Of a stretch of DNA of 64,000 bases, positions 1 to 8,840 are shown piece after piece (the stretch's first letter is position 1; every line of letters begins with the position of its first letter). The notes below the pieces were generated by a model. The model did no database searches, had not been told where the DNA came from, and saw only the letters and a list, made by a program, of their open reading frames with translations. The translations under genes and the position numbers were made by a program. The stretch is from Anaeramoeba flamelloides (taxonomy: Eukaryota > Metamonada > Anaeramoebidae), in assembly GCA_027625915.1 (NCBI GenBank), contig JANTQA010000057.1, positions 1-64,000 on the forward strand, written 5' to 3'.

Positions 1-1446
1 AAGATGTATAATGATTTCCCTGGAATAGAACAAGACTTTGAAGCCAATATCTATTTCCACCTAGAGACCAATCAAGGAGACTATCAAACCTAAAATCCAA
101 ATCTGAACAACTAATGAATAAATATTCACTAGGTGCACGATCGATAATAAGATGAACCTCTTGGGAATAATTATAGTAATACTCTGTACTATTTATTTCC
201 CAACTGGTAGCATTAAAAAAGTCTCTACATAAAACGGGTAAATCGTTAAGTAGAGGTTTATCTTTTAAATAAACTACAGTTGGGGCAAGCGGCACTACCT
301 TTTTTACCTTCGCAAATATTTTTTATCGTAAACTCTGAAATAATCAGATGTCATATCGCCTTTATACTTTGGATGTTTTTCGAAAATTGCATCTAAGATC
401 ACGATTGCACTTGAAACGTGGTTTAAATCACCATTGTGGTATTCTTGAGGAGCACTTTTTAATAATTTATCCCGAGCAGACATTAGTAAATTCTTTAATT
501 CTCGAGATTTTCTACGAGAAATTGTCGTCGAATTTCTAATTGAAACCAGCATTGCTCTCAACATTTTTTGCTTCATTGGTATCGATGGCTTTCAACCAAT
601 CAACAAATCCCTCAACAAATGTAAGTGAATGTATCACACTATCGAACCAACATAAGTTATCCCGCCAATTGATTCCGATGATGTTGTCTTCTAAAACCAC
701 TTTCGATAACTTAGTATCACCCGACCGATCCGAATTTGCATCTTCGCTCCATTCTTCTAATATTTCGTCTTCGTCTTCGTCCGTGTTTGTGAAGATAGAT
801 TCTATTTTTTTTTCCATACTTCCCTTTTGAGAAAGTGTCTCATTACTAGAAACTACCATTATCTCGTCTGATTCGCTACTTTCCACTGCGACAAGTTTAT
901 TTGTATATTCCATCCTCGCCTTCTCACAAACAGTTGTCAAATGATTGATATCAAAAGGCAAAGATATATCTTCATCAATTTGTAAATCATTCTTTGAACT
1001 TCTTGTCATTTTTAGTCCTACTTTAGTTGGACTCTTGTTGATATCATTCTTTTTTTGCGAGTCATTACCAGCATTTTTTCTCTTTTTCTTCCTTTTTGGT
1101 GAAGTTGTCTTCTTTTGTTTTAGTGGTCTTTCTTCAAGTCCATCTTCCGTAAAGATCGGTTGACTTAGCGATGTTTTACCAGCATTTCGCGCCTTTTTCT
1201 TCCTTTTTGGTGGAGTTGTCTTCTTTTTTGATAGTGGTCTTTCTTCAAGTCCATCTTCCGTAAAGATCGGTTGACTTAGCGATGTTTTACCAGCATTCTG
1301 CACCCTTTTCTTACCCTTTTGAGAATTGGTCTTCATATTATTCATTTGAATATCAGTACATACTCTGAAAAACTCTTCCTTTTCAGATTCATTTTGGTCA
1401 ATGAAATTTTGATACTTTTTCCGATGTTTCATCCCAAAATTATCGT
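1..1446 (-). pseudogene. USP/USPL1-like cysteine protease module, partial and frame-disrupted
   Basis: The 298-codon frame at 536-1432 starts with a basic linker containing two 37-residue repeats. It continues through an acidic stretch (DEDEDEILEEW) and reaches NWRDNLCWFDSVIHSL, a Cys box like those of ubiquitin-specific and SUMO-specific (USPL1-type) proteases, with C261 as the candidate nucleophile. The frame at 304-576 continues the domain. Around 270-325 another frame shows a C-x8-C-x2-C cluster (CEGKKGSACPNC) like a zinc ribbon. At the window edge the frame ends in WLQSLVLFQGNHYTS, which resembles the His box. Known USP enzymes remove ubiquitin or SUMO from proteins. Here the order Cys box, zinc cluster, His box is as expected, but the Asn/Asp box is outside the window. 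Confidence 0.6.
1069..1290 (-). repeat. two tandem copies of a 111-bp coding repeat
   Basis: The landmark accagcatt occurs at 1067, 1178 and 1289, a 111-bp period. Each copy encodes 37 residues of the linker between transposase and protease, beginning NAGKTSLSQPIFTEDG and ending in a Lys/Arg-rich run. The two copies differ only slightly at the protein level, so the duplication is recent or conserved. The basic tails look like nuclear localisation signals. Confidence 0.85.
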
Positions 1447-1448
1447 CT

Positions 1449-2859
1449 TCAGATAATTTTTTTCAAATCCGTGAAATCACATCTTATACCATTTAAAAAA
1501 TAGATGACAAAACCCTTATGAGGTTTCACGGTTAACCCATTAAAGCGAATATCATTCATTCTGGTTTTCAATGTGGGCTTGATTATCTTGACCCCGGGGT
1601 ATAAATTATTGTTTATACTTTCGATCTTTTCGGTGCACCCTTTCTTCCATAATGCCAAGCCATTTTTTTATAAAATTGCCACGTACACTTTCTTCAGTTG
1701 CATCATAATAATACTTTGAAATAATAAGCAATCTTAATATTCTTGTATAATTATGCATATGTGGTAAGCAGTTTGCCCTTGTTCTTTTTAAAGGTTCCAA
1801 AAAAAGGAATTATCCAGTGGTGAATACCTTTTTTGCCTCTTTTGGTGGTGTGAATATCAAATTAATGAATAATTTACGAGCTTTCTCAATAACTAATTTC
1901 GTTTTATGAGAAGATAAATTATCGAGTATCAATATATCACCTTTTTGAGTAAATTGTGAAAAATACTCAAGCCAAAAGATCATGAAATCTTCTGACATAC
2001 CTCCAATTTTTTCACGCGATTTTGATGAATCTTTTTTATTGAGATACGCATTGCGGGTTTCTATTATCATCGGTGCTAATCTTGCCCCGTCGGCTCGTAT
2101 ACATGCTACGAGTGTATCTCGTTGGTTAAACCCATGTGTTTTACTGAATGAACTTGAATTGCGAAGTTTAAATGATTTTTTTGGAGTGTCAGAATGTTGG
2201 CACGGTGTTTCATCCATACACCATATTCGATCTGAAGTGAGTTCGTTCTCTTCAATATAATGGGTATAAGTTTGGAAAAAACGAGTATTATCTCTTTTTT
2301 TATCTTCTTCCGATTTGGGTCTATCTTCAACATGGTCAATTGATTTACAATATAAACCGCGCAAATTCATCCAGCGATAAACAGCTGCTCTACTGACACT
2401 TGTAGCCTTACCACTACGGTATTTTTTATTTTCTAGTAACCCAATGATGTGTCTTCTGATATATGGTCCTTTTAAAGGTGCTACAATTTCAGGATACGTC
2501 TTTTCGTCACCTTCCATTACTAGATGCTTCTTGATCCAATCCCATAATATTGTATTGCCTTCGCGGTTGAGGGCAGATATAGAAGGATCTTGATACATTT
2601 TAATTGCCTGACTTTTCCATTTGCGGATTGTGTCGTGTGGTACATCACGTTTCGAACCGAGTCTTTTCCAAGTTATGACACTGTCCATATATTCTTGAAC
2701 TGTTTCGAACTTGAATTTTTTCTCATAACTTTTCCTTTTCCTCTTATTATGTGAATAATCCCGAGGTACTTCCGAAGAATACATTTTTCGTATTTCCTCT
2801 TCAGTAATAATTGTAATTTTTGAATTGTTGGTGTTTGGTTGTTTTCTTTTTTCAGACAT
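1449..2859 (-). pseudogene. pogo/Tc1-mariner-like DDE transposase, frame-disrupted
   Basis: The first 349 codons (1810-2859) carry two helix-turn-helix regions, around residues 52-90 (ending in DTIRKWKSQ) and 105-170 (SRAAVYRWMNLRGLY). These are followed by the catalytic core with D216 in WCMDETPC and D313 in LILDNLSSH. A third Asp is visible in the next frame in PLDNSFFGTF, about 36 residues after the second, which fits the DD3xD spacing of the Tc1/mariner/pogo superfamily. The C-terminal part continues in the frames at 1606-1800 and 1449-1658. The breaks sit in short A/T runs, which fits slippage, decay or assembly error. The family assignment is from motifs only; the protein would cut and rejoin DNA at the element ends. 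Confidence 0.75.
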
Positions 2860-3051
2860 AATTGAATGAAATAAAGAGTGTAATAAAATATTTTGTTGGT
2901 GGTTTGTTGAATTATTAATATAAAATCAATAATTCGAGTCTTATTATATTCTTATTCTAAAATCAATAATAAAAAATATAATAAGAATTTATCAAGCCCC
3001 TACCCCATTATTTTCGATAACGCCTTGATAAATTCTATTTTATATGGTTTA

Positions 3052-3113
<62 letters not shown>

Positions 3114-3766
3114 GATTTAGAATGTTTATTTCATTCTATCGGTAAAATATACCAACATATGATTATAATCAAAGATCAAATCGGAATAAATGCTTATATC
3201 GAACCATTCAATTAGCTAGAATAAAAAGATAATTCGATGTTTATTCTAGTATAAAAATAAGGAGTCGAGTCAAACTTATTTTGATTAATTGAAAAATACA
3301 ATACATAATTTAACCAGATATAATCTTTTGATTATAATCATACGTTGGTATATTTTATCGATAGATAGATCTAAACATTGGGATAACATGAGTTTATCCT
3401 ATCATAGTAAACAATAAACGCGTTTAAAAAATATTTATTGTTCTTTTTTTTGTTCAAAGTGGTACCTTTGATCAAAATTATCGATATTTTATCTTCGAAC
3501 CAACAAAAGTGTGATAATATACATATGGTTGTTTAATCCCAAATAGTATATAACGAGGTGTTTCATGAGCTCTATCACACTTTTGAAACAATTTTATACA
3601 ATTGGTATCAATTTCCACTTAATATATTCAAAGGGAAAAAGTTATTTCTGATTATTGTCTATCGTGCTTAAAAAAAAAAATGTTTTCTAGGTGTACCAAA
3701 TTTGTCTATCGTTTTATTTAACAGGGGATATTAACACTATGTGTTAATATTATATTATAACCTTGT
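2860..3766. other. non-coding region upstream of the transposase
   Basis: No coding region was seen. It contains an inverted repeat around 2940-2990 (TCTTATTATATT and its complement), an (AT)n tract at about 3053-3111, the long inverted repeat described separately, and a short perfect hairpin at 3731-3747 (TTAACAC-TAT-GTGTTAA) just before the 65-bp array. The promoter of the minus-strand transposase should lie here, but no defined motif is recognisable. Confidence 0.5.
3121..3379. repeat. 57-bp imperfect inverted repeat (259 bp overall)
   Basis: The left arm at 3121-3176 and the right arm at 3323-3379 are complementary with a few mismatches; both contain AAAATATACCAAC and the reverse-palindromic ATGATTATAATCA. 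The spacer of about 145 bp holds a smaller hairpin (TAGAATAAA / TTTATTCTA, 3219-3258). The arms directly abut the (AT)n tract. It may be terminal repeats of a small insertion or a cis element of the neighbouring transposon. Confidence 0.7.
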
Positions 3767-4935
3767 GGTAACTCTGTCAAGTTACCAGTGCAAAGTTAGC
3801 CCTGTTGGGTACCACTATCGGGCAACTCTACGGTAACTCTGTCGAGTTGCCAATGTAAAGTTAAACCTGTTGGGTACCCTTGTCGGACAACTCTACGGTA
3901 ACTCTTTCGAGTTATCAATGCAAAGTTAGCCCTGTTGAATACAATTTATGGACAAATCTACGGTAACTCTGTCGAGTTACAAGTGTAAAGTTAGCCCTGC
4001 TGAGTACCCTTGTCGGACAACTCTACGGTAACTCTTTCGAGTTATCAGTGCAAAGTTAGCCCTGCTGAATACCCTTGTCGGACAACTCTACGGTAACTCT
4101 TTCGAGTTATCAGTGCAAAGTTATCCCTGTTGTGTACCCTTGTCGGACAACTCTACGGTAACTCTTTCGAGTTATCAGTGCAAAGTTAGCCCTGTTGAGT
4201 ACCCTTGTCGGACAACTCTACGGTAACTCTGTCGAGTTATCAGTGTAAAGTTAGCCCTGTTGGGTACCCTTGTCGGACAACTCTACGGTAACTCTGTCGA
4301 GTTATCAGTGCAAAGTTATCCCTGCTTAGTACCCTTGTCGGACAACTCTAAGGTAACTCTTTCGAGTTATCAATGCAAAGTTAGCCCTGTTGAGTACCCT
4401 TGTCGGACAACTCTACGGTAACTCTGTCGAGTTACAAGTGTAAAGTTAGCCCTGCTTAGTACCCTTGTCGGACAACTATACGGTAACTCTCTCGAGTTAC
4501 AATTGCAAAGTTAGCCCTGCTGAGTACCCTTGTCGGGCAACTCTACGGTAACTATGTCGAGTTATCAGTGCAAAGTTAGCCCTGTTGGGTACCCTTGTCG
4601 GACAACTCTACGGTAACTCTCTCGAGTTACAATTGCAAAGTTAGCCCTGCTGAGTACCCTTGTCGGGCAACTCTACGGTAACTCTGTCGAATTACAAGTG
4701 TAAAGTTAGCCCCGCTTAGTACCCTTGTCGGACAACTATACGGTAACTCTCTCGAGTTACAATTGCAAAGTTAGCCCTGCTGAGTACCCTTGTCGGGCAA
4801 CTCTACGGTAACTATGTCGAGTTACCAATGCAAAGTTAGCCCTGTTGAGTACCCTATAGGGTAACTTCGGCGTGACTCTGTCGAGTCATATGTGTGAAAT
4901 TAGCCCTATACTATAGCATATACACGTAGCATAAA
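3767..4935. repeat. 65-bp tandem repeat array, about 17 copies plus a degenerate one
   Basis: The landmark ggtaact recurs every 65 bp at 3767, 3832, 3897, 3962, 4027, 4092, 4157, 4222, 4287, 4352, 4417, 4482, 4547, 4612, 4677, 4742 and 4807. A diverged copy follows near 4872. Each unit holds an 8-bp inverted repeat, GGTAACTC-TGTC-GAGTTACC, and a near-palindrome TTGTCGGACAA. Units differ by a few bases and show higher-order similarity, for example between the copies near 4482, 4612 and 4742. Base composition is clearly less AT-rich than the flanks. No unique spacers are present, so it is a minisatellite and not a CRISPR array. Confidence 0.95.
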
Positions 4936-5667
4936 TGTGCAAAACCCCAATGGGTCCATCAACCATTGTGTTATATACTATGTGACATGGGGTGGGTGAC
5001 CTATACATGTCAAGGGGTGAGCCATAGCCATAAAACTATGATTCGAGACCTGAGGTTTAAACCATATCAAACTTCATGACATGGTGTCCTCATGGTATAA
5101 CATCAAAAGTACTTTTCGCACCACATTCCAGGATATCCAAATAAGCTAACAAAAGTTTTCATTTTTTCTAAAAAAAAAAATTATTTTTTTTACAAAAAAT
5201 GAAATGTCTTAAGAAATAGAGTTCGGAAAAAAAATTTGTTATTTTTTGGACTCTTTGTCATTTTTTTAAAAAAATTAATTCCTTTGTTATTTTTTTTTTC
5301 CGAGCATGGGGATTTTTACAAGGTGCTTTGTTATTTTTGAAAAAAATGACAATGAAAATTTAATTCCTTTGTCATTTTTTCTTTGTGTTTAAAAAAATTT
5401 TTTCTGATCGTGATTTTTGATCAATTATTTGATTTCATACACTCAGTATTATTTGATCTGTATTAAAATCGTCTGAAAAATCGATTTTTCAAACTCCAGA
5501 GTCTCAAAAAACGTGTACTTTTAGATTTCTGACGAGACATTAAAATTACTTGTATTTAGGAACGATTTTAATATATTTCAAAAAAAAACAAGTTTTTTTA
5601 CAGTAAATTAAACAAAATTTTTTTGTTTTAAAAAAATCGAATTTTTTTTTGAAAAATTTTGGGAAAA
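4936..5667. other. non-coding, low complexity
   Basis: No coding region was seen. The first 200 bases keep the less AT-rich composition of the tandem array (repeated tggg/catg-type words). From about 5160 on, it becomes runs of A and T with recurring words such as ttgtcatttttt. Confidence 0.5.
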
Positions 5668-5775
5668 AAAAATTGTGCCTTATTTTGAGAAAAAAATTTT
5701 GTGCCTTATTTTGAGATTTTTTTGTGCCTTAAATTACTACAAAAAGTTTGTGCCTTAAAAGTGAAACTGACTGTA
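5668..5775. mobile_element. half copy of the palindromic family D MITE
   Basis: It contains the right half of the family D element seen whole at 22264, 22860, 57290, 58417 and 59388: repeated TTGTGCCTTA words, then TTAAAAGTGAAACTGACTGTA at the end. The left half is missing and a TTGTGCCTTATTTTGAGA unit is duplicated. Confidence 0.8.
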
Positions 5776-5955
5776 TTACAATGTTTTGATGAAGTAAAGT
5801 GTCGTTCCATATTATATTTGATGGCAGTGATAACTGAATTACATTGGGTACATTGAACAAAATAATTTTCATTCTAAAAACAAAGGTTGATTATCTACAT
5901 TTTTTATTAGAATGAAATTCGAAAATGTTTCATCCTTTAACCAACTTTCAATATT

Positions 5956-6882
5956 TTACAGTTTTCTTATATCTTCTCCAATTCTTGTTTGTATTGTTTT
6001 TATAAGTTTACCATTGCTAATTTCTGTTTTGAGCCTCACTCTTCTCTTGGATGGTAAACATAATGTTTCAGAATTGGTTTCTTTTTCAATTTGTATTTCT
6101 TCTGCCTTTGATTGATCAGTCACTTGATTGTTATTTGGTTTACTGCTTCTTTCTTTGGTCTTAGGTACACTACTTTCTTTGTTAATTGCTGGTATGTTGC
6201 TCTTTCCATTCCCCTTGCATCTGCTTGTTATCTTCTTCTTTTCCTTTTCTTTTTCCTTGCACTTCTGCTTGCTATTGATCACTGGATCGTGCTTCACATT
6301 CTTCTTGCACTTCTTCTCAACGTTGATTGTTGTATCACGAGTATCACCCATGTTGCCCTTACTCTTCATCTTCTTTTTGTTATCTTCAATGCATTTGCTC
6401 TTCTTCTTTGCTTTGTTCTTCTTCTTTTCCTTGCTCTCACCGTTGCTGTCTTGGTTACCCTTGATCGCAACTTCTTTTTTTTGATCCTTTTCTTCTTTTT
6501 CATGTATCTTCACGTTTGGGTCCGTGTTTTCATCCAAATACCCATCAAGTTCAAGGGCCTTCGGAACCAAACTCCTTATATGATCCATCAACATATTTTC
6601 TACGTGAGTAACTCCAGTGAGACTTCTTCGGCGCGGGATACGTCGCATCCTTTCTTTTTTGATTACATTCGTCGTCTTCTTCTTCGATGAATGTTTCTTC
6701 TTTTTTGACAAATGTTTTTTCTTCTTCGATGAGTGCTTCTTCTTTGATGTATGTCTTTTCTTCTTCGACGAATGCCTATTCTTCTTAGAGCTATGGTTCG
6801 ACCTTCTCTTTTTTAAAAGTTGTAGAAAGTTACTCCTTTTATTCGGCTCAGTGGATATTTTACGTTTCTTTCTTGTTGTCAT
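5956..6882 (-). CDS. lysine-rich basic protein with (HSSKKKK)n repeats, unknown function
   Basis: An uninterrupted 308-codon frame runs from the ATG at 6880-6882 to a TAA. Residues about 30-75 are six or so heptad-like repeats of the form H-S/T/L-S-K-K-K-(K), preceded by TTRKKRKIS and followed by a short ordered-looking segment (RRIPRRRSLTGVTHVENMLMDHIRSLVPKALELDGYLDE, residues about 85-122). The rest is Lys/Glu/Asn-rich and disordered, with several isolated Cys. The many basic clusters suggest a nuclear or nucleic-acid-binding protein, but no family is recognised. It lies in the same denser block as the transposase and on the same strand, so it may be a second gene of a large element or an unrelated host gene. 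Confidence 0.6.
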   Translation of the reverse strand: MTTRKKRKISTEPNKRSNFLQLLKKRRSNHSSKKNRHSSKKKRHTSKKKHSSKKKKHLSKKKKHSSKKKTTNVIKKERMRRIPRRRSLTGVTHVENMLMDHIRSLVPKALELDGYLDENTDPNVKIHEKEEKDQKKEVAIKGNQDSNGESKEKKKNKAKKKSKCIEDNKKKMKSKGNMGDTRDTTINVEKKCKKNVKHDPVINSKQKCKEKEKEKKKITSRCKGNGKSNIPAINKESSVPKTKERSSKPNNNQVTDQSKAEEIQIEKETNSETLCLPSKRRVRLKTEISNGKLIKTIQTRIGEDIRKL

Positions 6883-8280
6883 CTCTATTATGATAATAAA
6901 TAAAAAAAATCAAAAAAAAAGAAATAAAAAAAAATCAAAAAAAATCAAATCGTTTCAAAAAAACTTTCAAAAAAAAAAAAAAAAAAAAAAAAAAAGATAA
7001 GTGGAACAAAACAAAATTACCAATTCAGAACAATAAAAAAAAAATGATTTTCAAAATGTGAAATTTGTTTAAATTCGATTTGAATTAGAATTTTATAATT
7101 CGAAACTGGATTGTTTAGAGTCAAATAAACTCGAATTACTACTCTAAATTCCTCTAAGAAATTTCTCAAAAAGAAATGACGTATAATTTTTCTTCACAAA
7201 AAGAAAATGACTCAGTTTCTATTTAGAGTAAAAAAATTTTTTTACTCTAATTTCTTTAAAGCAATACTTCTATCATGAAATATTACTTCTATCCATTGTC
7301 TCTGACAAGGAGGAAAAATGATGATAGTGTAACATTTTTTTTAATTAGAGAAATCTCTTTCTCTATATTTCTGATCATTTTTCCTCATTTTTTCCAAGTC
7401 TGTTTATTTTCTTTATTTAATAAAAAGAAGAAAATTTGTTTGTTTAAGTTGTGAAAAATTTTCTTCTTTTTTTTCGTTGGGAAAAGTGGTGTTGAGTTTT
7501 TTGTTTATTTTTTCTTTTGAAATCATAAAAAAAAAAAAAAAGAAGAAGAAGAAGAAGAAGAAGAAAGAATGGTAAAACCTCAAACAAAAAGAAGTGTCAA
7601 AGCAAATGAGATTTGTTGCAACTATGCGAAAAGATTTGCAATTTATCAATTTAAACAAGTTGAATCAAAGGCCTAAGATAGCTACGTGAAATGATTTTTT
7701 TTTGTTGAGTCTTTTTTTTGTGCTTGAATTTTTATTTATGCAATTAGCCAGTCCAAATAGAATTGCTAAAGCAAGCGTTTATAAATTGGCAACCAACGTT
7801 TTGTTAAAAGAAAAATGGGAAAAAATGAATCTGGGATGTGAGAGTCTTTTTTTTTTTGGAAGGTGTGTTTTTTTGAACCATTTGGTGAATGCAAGTGATG
7901 TAATTTGCCATTTTTTTTTGATACTCACCATTTAAATCCCAATAGGCGTCTAATGCATTTTCATTTTTAAACGATCACAAAACCAAAAATCAAAATTTTA
8001 AAAAAAACTACAAATAATCTCAAAAAAAATGAGGGGAAGGGAATATTTTGAAAAATAAAGGTGTTCAACACTTTTCAAAATTGAGGAAGTGATTTTTACA
8101 GAGTTACTGGACCTGTAGTACAAAACAAACCTTCCAAACCCAAAATTGTCCAATTTTGATTTTTCAAATTTTGCACATGTGTAACACATAAAAAGTGTGT
8201 TTGAAAAAGTTCAAAAATACCTCTGAAAAAAATTTTTTTTTTTTCCTTGTAGTGTTGTGTTCTTCATTTGTTTTGGTTCC
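6883..8280. other. mostly non-coding; one possible short frame
   Basis: A-rich tract at 6900-6996, then AT-rich DNA. A plus-strand frame at 7569-7676 (MVKPQTKRSVKANEICC..., 35 codons, TAA) follows a run of AAG codons. A second open stretch at 7702-7935 contains ASPNRIAKASVYKLATNVL. They could be two exons of a small gene, but no family is recognised and no splice pair is convincing. Nothing else was seen. Confidence 0.3.
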
Positions 8281-8289
8281 TTTGGTTCC

Positions 8290-8840
8290 TTTGGATTTTA
8301 AGTTTTTTTCAGAGAAAGATCCAATTTGGTAGGCTGTATGGTTGATCTTTAGTTTATTCGGTGATTCAGGCAAATATTTGGTACATTGGAGTTCTTCTCC
8401 ATTCATATAGTAACAGTAATAGTAACAGTAACAGTAACAGTAAAAGTAAGAGTAATAGTAACACACAAATATTTGGTTCCTTTGGTTCCTTTGGTTACTT
8501 CGGTCTCCAAGATGGTTCTAAGAAAGATCTAACTCAGTAAAGAGTTAGGTTGGCCTTTAGGGCTTATCTTAGATATTTGATTCCTTCTTTTCTCCTAATT
8601 TAATCCTAGAGGAAGACTTAATTGTGTAAGGGTTTGCTTTAGTTTAAGAAATTTGTTTAGGAAGAATGCTCAATACTTCTCCAATTTGGTTCTTAGAAAG
8701 ATCCAATTTGGTAAGCGTTTGATTGAACCGTGCAGCTTCGCTGTGAGGGCTTGTCAAACTTCTTATGGAACTGTCTAATCTATAATGATGTGAGTAACAG
8801 GTGGATAAAAAACAAAAGAATTGAATAACCCACAACTAAA
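8290..8840 (-). pseudogene. decayed leucine-rich-repeat sequence
   Basis: On the minus strand, 8700-8760 encodes EAARFNQTLTKLDLSKNQIGE, which closely matches the repeat consensus of ribonuclease-inhibitor-type LRR proteins (LTxLDLxxNxIGxxG). Weaker remains of the same repeat are visible near 8520-8550 (LFTELDLS, then a stop, then NHLGD) and near 8310-8370. No continuous frame exists, and low-complexity repeats (ggttccttt words and a hexanucleotide tract at 8407-8462) interrupt it. I read it as a pseudogene fragment of an LRR gene, not a functional locus. Confidence 0.6.

Larger units (their letters stand above)
1..2859 (-). mobile_element. DDE DNA transposon remnant with an attached USP-like protease module (left end outside window)
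   Basis: One minus-strand coding tract runs from an ATG at 2857-2859 to the window edge. It encodes first a pogo/Tc1-like transposase and then a lysine-rich linker leading into a ubiquitin/SUMO-protease-like domain. Reading frames follow one another with almost no gap and no obvious new promoter, so I read it as one long coding unit with several frame changes, though two adjacent genes cannot be excluded. Frame changes fall mostly in A or T runs of 6-7 bases (near 1452, 1665, 1798, 1827, 551 and 323). The terminal inverted repeats were not identified; the left end lies outside the window. Confidence 0.65.

Noticed and set aside
3767-4935. CRISPR-like regular repeat array
   Set aside because: The whole 65-bp unit repeats without unique spacers and the DNA is eukaryotic, so it is a minisatellite.
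1-6900. A virus-like element (Polinton or integrated giant-virus segment) as the source of the protease and basic protein
   Set aside because: No capsid, packaging ATPase or DNA polymerase is visible, and the protease is USP-like, not of the adenoviral type. The DDE core points to a DNA transposon.
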